Assembly (NCBI GenBank): GCA_963930655.1
Contig: OZ005611.1
Span: 6,393,501 to 6,457,500, forward strand
From: Myrica gale
Taxonomy: Eukaryota; Streptophyta; Magnoliopsida; Fagales; Myricaceae
DNA length: 64,000 nucleotides
Direction of reading: 5' to 3'
This document shows, piece after piece, positions 45,401-58,922 of this stretch. Position numbers and translations under genes: made by a program. The notes under the pieces were generated by a model. It was not told the origin of the DNA, did not search any database, and saw nothing but the letters and a program-made list of their open reading frames with translations. Position 1 is the stretch's first letter, and each line of letters starts with the position of its first letter.

Positions 45401-47450
45401 GTTGGCACTCACGGCGTCTTTTTGGTCATGGTGAGAGTGGCGACCCAGTTATTAAGGTCCGTGGAGAACATTAAGCTCTAAGAAAAATGACTTTTTTTGG
45501 TATTTTTTCCTTTCTATTGTTTTGCCTCCTTTCCATATGGCTCTTTCTTATTAAAAGGATTTTATTGTTTTTGTTAGGAGAAGAACTTGAGTTCTATGCC
45601 AAAGGGCGACAAACAGCTTAAAAGTATTGGTATGACTACTCTGTGTTTAACAGGTTCAGCAATTTTAACTGCCTCGTCCTTTACTTTGAATCTTGGTTTA
45701 TTGACTTAGGTTTACTAAAGCGGAAAAAGCCATCGACTGTTGAGCGTAATGCCCAAGTTGCTCACCTTAAAGCGATAAAGCCACAGTTAGTTTACACTGC
45801 CTTTATGGTCTGCAAGGCCTAGGTTCCTTTCACTCATTCAATTCGAAAATATGGTATGTTTGCTTTCCAGAATAGCTCAAATTGTTCTATCACTTTTGAC
45901 AGCTTGGAAACAATGGTTGTTGATGTTGGGCCCCCAGCTGATTGGGTGAAGATCAATGTCCAGAGATTTGTGAGTTTTTCTCTTGAATCACTCTTTCGTA
46001 CTAACGAACTAGTTGATACTGAATTTTTCTTCTGCTCTGCTAATATCTGACTAGATTTGAATTTTTGACTGACCCAGAATGACTGCTTTGAGGTGTATGC
46101 CTTAGTTCCTGGGCTTCTGCGTGAGGAGGTTAGTATAAGATATCTATGGAAGTTCTTCCATTTACATCAGCTTCTGAGCTTTTTATACTGTGAGTGCTTG
46201 TTTGGGCATTTGAATTCTGCTTGATTTTTACAAGGTAATTCTTAAAAACATAGACGATGAATGGCATCAAAATGTTTGGTCAGGCGCATGGTTCAGATAG
46301 GGTTTTGCTCCTTCAGGAACTGATGTTTGCCCTTTCTCTGTTTAGTTATTGGGGAGAGAGTGAGAGAGAGAGGAGAGGGTTTCCATGGAGGGTGAAGCAC
46401 CCAGTTCAGAAACCTACTGAAACTAAATAGCTCCGCAATATATCAAAAGTTTTATTTTTTCAAGATCTGTGTACAGCAATAGACCATCAATGGGAGAAAA
46501 CGGAGACCTAAACCTAGTGCTAAGTAGTCTATTGACATCCGAGTAAACTTGTCTTGGGCTAGATTCAAATTTGAGCATGAGATCAAGCAAATGCCCCGAG
46601 TGAATAATGAAGTTTCATCAAACAGGCCCCAAGTTTCTGAAACAATTCAAAGCTGCAAAACAGCGTTTGATCCACCTAGCCCACTCTCTTTTGACTATTT
46701 GCCCCATCAAAAACAGTCTATTGTCTTAGGGTATTTAATTTTCTTGTTCAAACCTGATAGTTTTCTCCGTGGTTGTCAAACATTTTGACAACCACGAAAT
46801 AGAAAATTTTGCCAGTACTGGGAAGTAGGCAACCAATACAAAAGTTGATCTATCCATCTTTTTTATGCTTTATATGTATAGATATTTTTTGGGTTTCAAT
46901 GTATATTAAAACCTTCTTCTTAGTGATACAGGTGAATGTTCAGTCTGATCCAGCTGGATGCTTAGTTATATCCGGTCAACCTGCTCAACTGGATAATCCT
47001 TGGGGTGTAACACCTTTTAAAAAGGTCTCCTAAAGATTGCTTAGTTTTTAATTACGTTTAGTTTGTAGGTGTTGTGTAATGTCCAAGTAACATGGAAAGT
47101 AGAGTTTTTTGGCACTTAAGTTTCCTGCATAATATGTGACAGTTAAAGCTGCCTGAATCTCCTTTTGTCTACCTCTCAATATTACATAAGCTTTATTTAT
47201 TTATCTATTTTGGTATATGGGATTGGATACAAGCTTGTAGCCGTTGATGTCTATTGGAGTAATTTAAGGGACTGGATACGTACATACTATGTTGGTTTGA
47301 GCCTCTTTATCGAACTATATCTGACAGTAGTTATTTTCTTTTTAGGTTGTCACCTTGCCTTCCAGAATTGATCCACATCAAACATCTGCTGTTGTGACCC
47401 TTCATGGACAGTTGTTTGTCCGTGTCCCATTTGAGCAGCCAGATTCATAG
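42490..47450 (+). CDS. ARID (BRIGHT) plus HSP20-like domain protein, ARID5/6 type
   Basis: Putative AT-rich-DNA-binding chromatin factor, 511 aa. I read twelve exons: 42490..43247, 43335..43374, 43745..43797, 44103..44148, 44249..44320, 45334..45456, 45578..45629, 45710..45785, 45903..45969, 46078..46128, 46932..47024 and 47346..47450. All have GT/AG borders and sum to 1,536 nt in frame. Order: an acidic, disordered N-terminus (about 1-215), then an ARID domain (about 220-310) with FMMEVENFCKEKSLEFKPPK, LWRAVIKLGGYEQV and SCKLWRQVGQSFNPPK. A linker ends KRKKPSTVERNAQV. An alpha-crystallin/HSP20-like C-terminus follows (ADWVKINVQRFNDCFEVYAL, DPAGCLVISGQP, HQTSAVVTLHGQLFVRVPFE). This domain pair is typical of plant ARID5/ARID6-like proteins. 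The 45903 acceptor was chosen because the alternative at 45871 leads to a stop. Confidence 0.93.
46768..46796. repeat. Perfect 13-bp hairpin in an ARID gene intron
   Basis: CGTGGTTGTCAAA, a 3-nt loop, then TTTGACAACCACG. It lies in the intron between exons 10 and 11. Function unknown; it could be a transposon footprint. Confidence 0.7.
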
Positions 47451-48544
47451 AATGTGAAGTTTCCCTTCCCCAGATTTGCAGAATTGCTGCTACATTTTGG
47501 CTCTGGAAGGTGAATAAACTTTGTGGACAGTGAGAAGTGGCATTCTGTAGTGTAAGTTTTACTTGTCCATTCTATGCTTACAGTTGAAGCTTACGCCTGT
47601 CTGATTGGACTTGTATGCATTTATAGTCTCATGTTAGGTAATTATCATAGGATGTTGTAGAATTGTGATAGGAGCATATTCAGGATTGTAGATTAGAGAT
47701 CCCTTTCAGGGAGTTATGATCTTCACCGTTTGGCTTAGATCTTCTCATGTAATTAATTGTGAACACCTGCAACTTTAACTCAAATTAAAGGAGGATTTGC
47801 CATGGAGTTATAATCTTGTTTGTTTCCTACACAGCATTATTTGTAGGTGAGTTCATTTCATGTTATGTTACACTTTAAATATACCCATTATCATCCTTGG
47901 AGAGAACTCTTGGGATGGGGGTTTGGAGATCTCATAAAAAGCCCCATAATTATTCCTCAGCCGGTTTGGGCAGAAGAACAGAGCAAGCACAAGTATTAGT
48001 AGAGTTCTTCGTCATTAATATGTTTGCTCGCGGTAATTCTGGTAGATTTTTTCTTCAGTCTGTCCTATATGCGTGCTTCCAATGATATGTGCACGATAAA
48101 ACTGACGTACTGTAGCTTTCAGTTTGGTCATGATCCTAAGCTCAGTCTTATTATTGGGTTGTTAGAGACATCAGGCGCCCCTGTATATTCCATTGCGTCA
48201 ATTCTCATGATCATGAAACTCAAGGTTCCAAAGAGCAGAACTAGTGATAGTGACCGTATGATATCATCATATGGTGATGGTGCTAATTTAAAAACATTTG
48301 CTTTACTTTCGTTCGTTATAAAGTCGTTTGACTCCACTCTACAAAAAATCATTCTTTGGATAAATGCTTTTGAAATTCCTAAAGTCTAAAGGTAATCAAG
48401 TAAACAAAATCCAAACTTCAACTTAGCTACTTAGAAGTTGGCACAATTGATCAGAGTTTCAATGTCCATATCAATTTGAGCCTTAGTCTTCGTACTCATA
48501 GTCTTTATCAATCATATGTGAACCCGGATACATAATTTTGCTCC
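47451..48544. other. Convergent 3' flanks of the ARID gene and CSLD4
   Basis: AT-rich, no coding features recognised. It should hold both 3' UTRs. Confidence 0.5.
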
Positions 48545-51500
48545 TCATGGGAATTGAAAACTTCCTCCAATGTCTTGAGAAGAGCTTCCCTTTGGTGGAC
48601 TAATGGCGACCCAAAGCAGGGAAAGTGTGATTGCAATGAGACCCGACCAAACAAACACAATAGTTGGTGTCCTCCCTCTCCGCCCCATCAAACCCTTGGC
48701 AAAAGGATACAAATGGGCCAGCACCCAGAAGCTGAAGAAGGCTCCACCAAGGAAAGCACTCCACTGAGGGTCCGAACTGTAAAGGGTCCTCGAGAATGCA
48801 ACAGCAATCCCGACAATATTCAACATCGCAATAACAATGGGTGGAATCATCAGTGAAGTCCACTTGACAACGTACAAGTCTGCGTAGATGTCGTCATTGT
48901 CGTCTCCACCTGACTTGGAAGTCAATGTGAAAGATATTTCGATCCCTGCAATCACTTTGAGAAGGCCTTGGAGCACAGCAGCCAAGTGAGAACTGGTTCC
49001 AGAAATGAGCCAGAACTGTTCATTCCTCCACCACTCTTCCAATCCCACACCGGACCATTTTACCTCCAGGACGGCCAGCGCAACCAGGCATAGTGTTATG
49101 CTGAGTAGGTAGACTAAGAAAGTGACGTTTAGAGTTTGGACGATGAACTGTCCGGAGAAAAGTGAGAGTGCAGGGAGGAAGCAATAGACAATGAGGAAGA
49201 TAGAGGTGAAAGGGTAAATGCCGACGTTCAGATACGCTATGCGCTGGAGAAACTTGAGACGGCGGGAGCCAAGTAACGCATTGTTTCTAGAGAAGAAAAT
49301 TTCAACGGAGCCAGTTGCCCAGCGAAGAACCTGGTGAAGTCGATCCGTGAGGTTAATCGGTGCTGACCCACGAAACGCGTCACGCTTGGTGACGCAGTAG
49401 ATTGAACGCCACCCGCGGTTGTGCATACGGTAACCTGTGACCACATCCTCAGTGACCGAACCATAAATCCAACCAACCCGATCGCCCCATTCTGTCTTGT
49501 CTTCGTACCTATTGAGCATGAAACATGCATGCAACACTCATTACAGATGTATTTTCTTCCCATTTTCACTAGTAATTTGGAAATTGAAGTATCATATACA
49601 TAAACTTATAGGTATAGATTACATACCAACAAGAAATTACAGAGACGGCTTCTGAAACAGTAGCAGCATCAAGTGGATCACGGGGGGCCCTGAGAGCACC
49701 AGGCGGTCGTCCATATTTGACTGCGGGATTATCCTGAAGGGGGCGACCTTGGTACTCAGCTATGGGTATGGATTCCGCCAGCTTTGCAGAATTTCCGAAA
49801 CGCTTGGGCAGTAGATTCATTTGCAGCTCTAGATCAAAGTCGCTGGGCTTCAAAGCTTCTGTCTCTGAGTTGGTCTGTTCGGCAAACTTATCAGGCTGTT
49901 GTGGGTCAAAACCATACAGTGCAAATCGCCGGAACATGCAGCCAGTACCCACATAAAAAGGACCCTGCAATGTCATACGTGGCTTTACACTATAAAGTTT
50001 TCTGTCTCAAGCTCTTTGGCAGAATATTTTCTTTCAATCTAATTGAGAAACAGGGAAAAGATTCATGAGCACCTGCAAACCATCAAGGGCGCGCATGTTG
50101 CCGTCAAAGAACACTGTGTTATGATTGGCATAGCGGTCAGAAGGATCGATGCCTTCAAATCTTTGCGGGAACTGAATGTAGCAGATGTTCTCGCCACCTC
50201 GATCCATCATGAAGCACATCCCTTCGCGTATAGCTTTGCAGTTGTATATGTAATGGTCGCAGTCAAGGTTGAGAATAAAAGGGCCATTCGACAGAACAGC
50301 TGACGCACGTACCAGGGCGTTCATGGCACCAGCTTTCTTGTTATGATCATAGCCCGGTCGCTTCTCACGTGACACATACACAAACATGGGGAGGCGAATG
50401 TCCACATCAGTGCAGTCTATGATCTTATCCAGGTCTGCTCCTCCCATTAGTGGGTCACTGCTTGGGGGCTTCAGCATCACCTAATATATTGTTCGTTCAT
50501 ATTGCAAAGAGAGTTAGTGCGCAACAGGGATATATTGGGGTGTTTTTGGTGGAAGATCAAACTGAGGACAGTTGCACATATTATGAAAGATCGATTTGGC
50601 ATTTTTTGAAAGTTTCTTTACCTGAAGAATTCCTGCATGGTCACCTTTGGCATGTTCATTTGTAGGGACGGTCCATGTGCCAGGCCAATGGGTGGCGTCC
50701 GCCATCCATGTGGCCTTCTGCACTTTTATTGCCTCGAAAAGGTCTACCCCTCTCTCCCTCATTTGTTTCAATAGCTTCATTTCCTCCCTCGCATTGAATG
50801 CATCTGATCTCCTCCTTATCGAGTCTGGAAGCCCATTAATTCTTACCTTGAACTCGTCGTATTCCCTCTTGACTTTCCTCCTATCTTTCACAAAATCTTG
50901 CCGGCTCTTGTTCTTGGTTGGGTCAATTTTCAAGCTGAAATAGCTTTCCGGATTTCTTGGCTCAATATCATGTTTTCTACAGAAGGGAACCCATAAATGA
51001 GCGAAACTTGCAGCCTCGGCCATAGCCTCGAAAGTGAGGAGGGCGCCTCCATCGTCAGAGACATAACATGCGAGTTTTTCCACTGGGTAATCAACAGCTA
51101 GAATTGAGAGGATAGTGTTGGCAGTGACTAGAGGCGGCTCTTTGTCAGGATCAGCTGTGGAAACAAAGAGGTCAACTCCGGGGAGGTCTGAGCGGCCAGT
51201 GGGATTAGATGGTGATGGCATATCAAATTTGTCATGGAGGATCTGAAGGTCGGTGGAACGGTTGATTGGGCAGAGCTTGGGAATCTGGTCAAGGATCCAA
51301 GAGAAGGCAAACCATATCTCACACACCACTGACATTAGCCATAACCACACTGCATCTTCATTTGGGTGTGCTACTCTCCATTGCAAAAAGAAAATGAGCA
51401 CCACAAACCGAACAACGATGAGCAACCTGTGCAGTTAGAACCACTCATTTTACTTCAGTCATTATTGTTCCTGTGCAGTTGTTTCCTTTTTGGTGCAGTT

Positions 51501-52522
51501 GAGTGAGTTGAGAAGGGTGGAAGCTGGGATTCATACCTAAATAGACTCAACTGCCTTCTTCAAGGTAGATGAAACGATATTATTAAAAAGATTGAAGTTG
51601 GATAACTGACCTGTAAGGGCTAATGATGGCTGCCGAGATTGCCAGTTTCCGACTCAGGGGTTTCCAAGGCTTATCCATTGATTCTGCTTCCTTGAATCCT
51701 TCATCCCCATCATCACCATATGTGTCATCTTCTGGCCAAAAAGCATTACCAGAACCATAGCTACTTTTTGTCTCGAACAGCCACTGATGGTGATCAAATT
51801 CTCCAGTGTGATTCCTCTTCATCATGGACAGATTACTGGCATCTGTTTTTGACCCGGCTGGCAATGGCAATGCTCCCCGGGAATAATGTGGTGCATCGTC
51901 CTCATCATAATCGCCTTCTAATTTGTATAGCTCCTTGCAACCTGGACATAGTCCATTTTCTTTCTGAGCATCCATGTAGCAATCTCTGCAAATTTTGAAC
52001 CTAGACAGAACATTTCAATTATTGTTCAGTTTGATGTACTCCTAAATGAAAATATATATTGGCATATTAAAATGTATATATTGTTCAAGAGTGATTTATT
52101 ACCGAACATGAGAAAATTAAGAATTTTGAAATAAGAGCGATTGGATTTGGCACATACCTGCATTCACAAGGGATTACTTCGCTTCCCCTCTCGTCCTTCA
52201 TTAGCTTTCCATCACAAGCAGGCATAGAGCACAGGGAGCCCTTCACGCCATTCGCCCCAGGGTGACTCCCCTTCGAAACGTATTGCTCTTCATCCGTCAT
52301 GGGCTGGTTGTCTGGTGTAGGAGGAAGGTGTACGGTGTAGTCCATGGGGTCCCCTGATATTTCTCCTGACAATTCAAGGTCTTCTCTTGACAAACTGACA
52401 TACCGTCCGCTTGGAGTCCGTCTTGCAAATTTTACAGTCTGTCCGCCTGGATTACGGTTGCCATGAGGACCTCCAGGGTTGCGTAAAGCCTTCTTTGATG
52501 GTTGGCTGGCCAGGGATGCCAT
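48545..52522 (-). CDS. CSLD4: Cellulose synthase-like D (CSLD4-type)
   Basis: Golgi/plasma-membrane GT2 glycosyltransferase making beta-linked wall glucan, known in tip-growing cells such as pollen tubes. Exons: 52158..52522, 51611..52000, 50622..51426, 50073..50480, 49627..49964 and 48545..49508, all in frame, giving 1,089 aa. It starts [19 protein letters not shown] and contains [19 protein letters not shown], typical of CSLD. A RING-like zinc motif ([41 protein letters not shown]) is at about 105-160. Catalytic residues are visible: [13 protein letters not shown], the TED region (SVTEDVVTG) and QVLRWATGS for QxxRW. N-terminal and C-terminal membrane helices are present ([33 protein letters not shown]). 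The best match is the CSLD1/CSLD4 group; CSLD4 is preferred because of its position beside FRS5. Confidence 0.95.
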
Positions 52523-54333
52523 TGTCTATGTTTCTGACCTAGCAATGCTGCTTACCCTGCCTGATTGATGCGGTTCTATATCATCTGCAGTAAAACGTAT
52601 ATCCTCCAAATCATTATATCCCCTGGTCTCCCTTTCTGATAGAATCCAATTCTTGGAAATGCTCAAGGCTTCAAGAAAAAAATCTTCAAGAGATAAAAAA
52701 AATGCACTGTATATGCCAGCAGTTAAGGAAAATAGATTTGATGGACCATATACTACAAAGGCAGATTTTTGTTGGGTTGCTTATAAGAAATCAGAGCAGG
52801 GAATTCCCAACTGCGATGACTGTGGAAAGGTATGGAAGGCAACAATATTTTCGGAACAAGTTTTTGCGCGCGAGTAATGAAACATGAGAGGAAGGCCCCT
52901 ATCATTCATAAAGTTTCGCTCTCACCAACTAAGGGACAAAAATGGGGCGCACGTAGAAGCTTTGATTGGAAAGAGAGAGAGAGAGAGAGAGATCTGGCAC
53001 CTTAGAAGACGATTGATCTGCGGTGAGAGGCGTCCATGTATATGACCATTTCCTTAATTCAGAGTTTTAAAGAATGCGTGCGTCAACTGTGGAGGCCAGA
53101 GCAAAGGTAGTGTTTGAAGACTCTCTTCCACGTCTAGATATATAGTTTATTGGGTACCCATGATGCCATCACCAATAAACATTCAGTCTCTAAAGTTACA
53201 TGTCAGCCTGTTTGCTTTCTCCCAATCATCATCGCCGTCTTGCCAGCTGCAACGAACCATATAAGAGATCCAAACCTACAATATCATGGAGCCCATGACT
53301 ACTATTCTCACCAAATTGTTCAAAATTTCAAATATCCACGGATTTTTTGGTTCATGTATTTGGGTGTAAATATCAGCTATTGCTTATTTTTATGTGCACC
53401 CAATAGGACTGGCCGAATGCAAGACGGCTAGAATAATCACGAGAAGCAAAGGACCCAGAGGTGGAAGATATCAGGAGCCAGAAGCAGCAAGCACAAGACT
53501 CGGGAGGAGCCCAAGACTCACAGACGAATCTCTTAATTAAAGCTATAAGCTCTGAGTGCAGCATGTAGAGTAGGCAGAAGAGATTTGTGCAGAAGCTAGT
53601 TGGCCTCTGATGGACTCAAACTCTAGGCGAAAGTGCATGAAGAGCTGAAATAGACGTCGGTGATCTCCGGGAGGATTCGCAAAACTCCGTCACCATCGCA
53701 GTCTGTTCAAGCGATTAACCAAGGCCGGTCCCCTTTACATTTTTCTTATGTTAAAGTGAAATAATCGTTTGGAGAAGGGCGGAATTAACTCAACAGCAGC
53801 CGGAAAGTCGTATTGTCATATGTTATTTAACTATCTTTTTTCTAATTCTTATGTTATGTAACTCTCACCCAAGCCAATTAGAGACCCCGTACAGAGTATG
53901 CATTCGGGCTTCGAAGAGTTATGCAGAAAAAATAGCCCACCAACACACCTACAACAAAGATGGGCTGGATTTGAACTTAACATGTAAACAAAATATTAGG
54001 TTGCCATTCTAAGATGGTTTTGCTGATTTCTTCCCTTTTCTTGCAGATGGAAAAGGAAACATATTCGCTGTATTCGTTGAATGTGCCCGTCTCCTTCGTC
54101 ATCTGACGCAAGGAGAGAGTTTTATTGGTGGGAAAGGAAGTAAACAATTAATTTTTCTAAGACGATGCGGAATAGGATTCGAAAATATTTCCTCGAACTA
54201 ATCAGGGTTACACGCTTGGAGGTCCCGACAAACTCCATCTATACCGATAAGATTACCACAACTATCAATATATTCAAACAGTGGCGGCAATCAATAATAG
54301 CTGCAACGTTAATTAGATATTCTTGTTCATGCA
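52523..54333. other. CSLD4 promoter region and intergenic DNA
   Basis: Holds a (GA)10 tract at 52972-52992, 450 bp upstream of the CSLD4 start, of the kind bound by GAGA-type (BBR/BPC) factors. 53390-53760 is less AT-rich (GAAGCAAAGGACCCAGAGG region) and unassigned. No gene recognised. Confidence 0.45.
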
Positions 54334-55436
54334 TGTAATATCTGTCCCGAAAAATGTGTAAATGAATAATTCGAATTTTAAACGAAGAGATAGAACTTAA
54401 TACATTTAATTTTTTGGATAAAGGTTGAATCATATTTTTGAATTTAAAGGTTTGAATAAATATTTGATCTTGAGTTTGAATGTAAAGGTTAAGATACGGA
54501 TAAAGACTATTCTTATATTTGAATTTAAAAGATATGGATAAAGATGATGGATAGAGATATGTTTAAGTTTTAAAAGTTGAAGAGATGGTTTATAAATGGT
54601 AGATTGTTTATTAGAGACCAAAATTTGGATTGAAGTGGTATTACAAAGTTCCGAAAGATTGTTCAGCAATTATTGGAGAAGCTTTGAGGATTGACTAAGT
54701 GTTCGAGGTAAGTGGTTCTTCAATGAGATTTTAAAACGTGTAACGTATTTTTATATGGTTTTGATGTATTATTTGGGGAACTGAACAAATTTTGGGTAAA
54801 TGAGATTGTCGTGATTTACGTGAAACTCAATTGAAATATTTATAACTTGAGCATACTGTGAAAATTATCCTTGCGTTGATGATATATCTTTGTGGTCTGT
54901 GTGGCCAATTTGGAGGTCTATGTGGCCTGGAGGTATGTTTCCCTATATTGCGCGACCTTGGATATTTTTGTTATAAACTTATATTTTTGGATTTGGTATG
55001 ACTCACGTTCTTTTATTTTGGATTTCAGTTATTGTGATAAAATTGTCTTTTCCCCAACTCTGATGAGCTAGTCGTAGCTCACTTCTTATTCTCATATTTT
55101 TTCAGAGATGACAGAATTAGAGAAGTTTGAGGAGCTTCAGATAGATTTGTGTTTCGAAGTCGTGTTTCACAATAGTACTTTTAGAGATTAATGTTGAGGA
55201 ATTTGATATTGTATTATTTTGGAAGATCTTTAACGATATTGGAAATATCGGATATGCTACTGTAAATTTTAGGGCTCAGATATTTTTGAGTCTTTTTACG
55301 GTTTATGAATATTTTGCTGAGATTGTACAAAATTAGTTTTGAAATATTGAGGCCTAAATAAATGATTATCCATGGTGAAAAAACCATTTTTTATACAAAA
55401 ATTTTTCCGTTTGAAATTTGAGCCCGGGGCGTTACA
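54334..55436. mobile_element. Solo LTR, probably Ty3/gypsy
   Basis: 1,103 bp beginning TGTAATATCTGTCCCG and ending CCCGGGGCGTTACA, a typical TG..CA LTR with TGTAA/TTACA ends. Flanks are ATGCA (54329-54333) and ATGTA (55437-55441), a 5-bp TSD with one transition. The GATGAGCTAGTCGTAGCTCA motif near 55060 is common in gypsy LTRs. No internal pol sequence lies on either side, so it is a recombination product of a full element. Confidence 0.8.
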
Positions 55437-56874
55437 ATGTACCTTAGTCGGACCCGAATATGTTTGCGTTGCCGTGCTTGCTGCTAATTTATCCTTATCT
55501 GAACTTGAACTCATATGCGTTTTTGTGTCTCCTGGTTTAAACTTATAATTGACAGGAGATCTACGGACCCACGGGAGGAGGAGTTTATTGATGCCCCTTT
55601 AGACTGAAGAAACGGAAAGGTAATAAATAAAGTACACGATCTGACTAAACATGCAGAATCTTAACCAATCTGGGTAGCTTTATGCAGCAGTTGCGAAGGT
55701 CGAAACAGAACATATGATAAGTATTCAGTTTCAAATTCAACAATTAGTTCAACATAATTTAAAGCACCTTCAATGGTATGAATGCTAATTTGTGGGGACT
55801 AGCTTGTAAGAGAATTTGATTTAAGCTCTTGGAAAAGTTGGTAGCTTTACACGACTGAATTACCAAAAATTGCACATTAATAAGTGCACTGATAGGGACC
55901 CCAAAATTTTCATTTTTCTAGGCAATGCATATCTTTCATTTAAGGAAAATCGGAAAATATAACTAGTGCTAGCTAGTACTCCACAAGGGAGGCCCCAATA
56001 AGCTGGCAACAACATAAATAGTTATTGAGGATCCGTATTCTTTCTAATTTGTTACCCTATTGGATAAAGATAACTCTTATTTTTTAGGATATCTAAATAT
56101 TTGAAATCTAATAGGTTTAGGGATATAAATTAGGGCAAAAGTGGTAATTTTTCTACATCTAGGATTTATATATAAATAATTTATGATTAAACCCTAACTT
56201 TTTGTGATAGTGAAACCCAAACTTTTTGCGACATGGAGTGTCTCTCTCGTAGAAGATGGGTGCTCTATATGACGCTGGGTGCTCTCTTGTAGTGAGATGG
56301 TTTTTTATATATGTTGTTGTTGTAGTATGTTGTATTGTAGATTGCTTAGTTGATTGCTTAGTATTGTAGATTGCTTAGTTGATTGGGCGTAGATTTACTG
56401 TGGATTGCTTGAACCCTGGAGGGTGTGCTTCTTGGGGTTTTTTTGTTACCCTTATATTTTTTTTCTTTGGCTTTTTGCCTTTTTAGGAATATATAGACAG
56501 TTACCAAAAACAAATCTTTGGCTGCTATCTCTTGTGGATGTAGACATACTGCCTAACCACATAGACATAACATACAATGAATTATATGGGACTCAAACTG
56601 CTTGAAAATTAATAAGAATATCATTGAATATTGTAGATCTCACATGTTGTATCTCTCTTGGAATTTGATGTATTGGAAAGTAAATTGAAGAGAATTCTAG
56701 CGATCCAAACCAAACAGATGCTTACTCTAGGAAGGGACCCCCGGCCCTTCCCCCGTCTTCTCTTTGCCTATACTAGATTGTATGCTACTATTATCATTTA
56801 TAAACTGACAATATTTTTGGAAAAACTGGGTTGTTTACTAACACAAAAGAAGGAACTTATCAATCTTGGAGTCA

Positions 56875-57589
56875 AGGGCGGCTCAACATTTTTCCAAGCC
56901 TTAGATAAGTCATAAAAACTAAGCCTTTTAGTTTAAAACATTAAAAAAAATTAAATTAATAAATTCAAAATTAGAATATAAATTTATTTTTGTCTTTTTA
57001 GATGCAAAATTATTAATTCAACTTTTGTATTCAAATTTAATCAATAAATTATTTTTTATAGATAAAATTGATAAACCCTTTAATCTATCTCCGGACTTGT
57101 TTATAATATTTTTTTTATAATCTTTAGTTTTGAAAAAAAATTATTTGTGCAAAGCAAGGGTAAAGTATTCTATACACAATAAAATAATTTGAAAAATAAT
57201 GTAGTTATTTTTTTATATGCAAGAAGTTGCTTTGCCCAATATTGTTTAGCAAACAAAAAAAAGGAAATAAGTTGATTTTCGAAATATTGTTTAGCAAAAA
57301 AAAAATACTTTACCCTAGACCTTTCATTAAGTTATATTCTAAAGATTTTAGGCTTTTTTCTTCTCAACTTTCAATTTATAAAAAATGTCTCCTATTTTCT
57401 AGGATGCTCTTATTTTTTATTTTCAATTTCAATTTTGTAAACTATTTTTAAGATATTCCTATTTAAGTTATATTCCCAAACTTTTAATTTTTATTTTGTC
57501 TCAATTTAATTTTACAAAATGTTTCTTATTTATAGGAGGCCTTAGGCCGCTAGCTGTTGTCTCACACACCTACCCATCTGAGTTGCCCT
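56875..57589. mobile_element. Possible non-autonomous hAT-type element
   Basis: Left end AGGGCGGCTCA and right end TGAGTTGCCCT are imperfect inverse matches, and the interior is AT-rich. AGGGC/GGCTC ends occur in plant hAT elements. I could not find the expected 8-bp TSD, so this is tentative. Confidence 0.35.
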
Positions 57590-58340
57590 CACTTCCCCTG
57601 CTTGGAGTATGCTTTCTTTGTTTAGTTTACATGAGCAACGGCCCGTTGAGTGGCAGATTATAACCAAGCTATCCGGCCAATATCCTCCATTGTACACGAC
57701 TCGTTATCTCGAAGGAAATATGCGCATCTAGCTAGCTTTTTGCAACGTGATTAATTATCTAGACGTATAACTAACTAAAAACTGAGCTATACTTAACTCT
57801 CTCTAATTTGTACGTACATATTATATAGAGTTAATAGTTTGGCGTTCGTGGGGTCTATGCCTCGTGACGATCGAGATGATATTCTTCGTGTCAGAACTGT
57901 GCGTTGCACTAGGTGATCATCAATGTGCACATAATACTCCATTAATTAATTAAGGATCAAACGTTTGATTCAGTAGTGTCAGCTGGCTTAACACTTAATT
58001 AAGCGATCGAAAAATTCTTTTGACATGTACATATCGTTAACATAGCGATTGAAAATTATTTTTACTGTCCGATCGCTTAACTTACTGTATGCATATTTAC
58101 ATAATTTTTTTTTAAAAAATAATTTGAATACATAAAATACACAAATATCTGGGCCATGCAGAACTATATATCCCGTTTGTTTTCATTTTCAAGTTTCAAC
58201 CTTTCAAACTGTCAATATCAATACGGACGGGCATGTTTTCCTGCTTTGGATATAGGGTTTTCTTATCGGCCCAAGATGGTGGCTGAAATATTGATCTTTT
58301 TATCATTATTTTGCATATATATCAATTAGTACCGAAGTAC

Positions 58341-58361
58341 TATATATATATATATATATAT
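58341..58361. repeat. (TA)10 microsatellite
   Basis: Perfect TA dinucleotide run in intergenic DNA downstream of the AHL gene. Confidence 0.95.
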
Positions 58362-58922
58362 GTAACAAAGGGAGGCAAAAAATCTAAGATCTTAGTTCTT
58401 TGTCAGTCATGTACTTTTCTTGAATAGTGGCTTAATTTGATTATGTTTTGGGTCGTCTTCACTGATCTACTTTGAATGGCCCCTGAGATGTCAAATTTCA
58501 ATATCTAAACAATCACCAAAGTTGATGATGGGGGAGGGGGTCGGGGAGAGGCAGAAGAGAAGATCATGAGATTTTGTATACATGAATCAATGGATCGATC
58601 ACTTACTAAATTAATGGAGGAAATCCCAACTCTGACGACGAATCGATCGGATCATGATGAGGAAAGTACAATTCCTCTATGAGTCACGAGCACTTTTGAC
58701 CCCAGAAACATCTAAATTGCTGTTTCATAAATGGCGAAACATCACAAGATCATTAAGTCTCCGTCCTTTATGATATCGCGACTAAAGATTCTGTCACATC
58801 ACTCATCTATTAATCCTCTTCTCCATCCCTTCCATTTTAACAGTCAAATCTGAGATACACTGAGAAAAGAAACATTCAAGCATCCACTCTCCTCCCCCCT
58901 TCAAAGAACATCATGATCAATA

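Larger units (their letters stand above)
55437..58922. other. Intergenic region, AT-rich, with a TA microsatellite and possible hAT remnant
   Basis: No gene recognised. (TA)10 is at 58341-58361. Short open frames such as 56405-56605 and 57227-57451 show only low-complexity sequence. The last 400 bp are AHL 3' flank. Confidence 0.5.
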
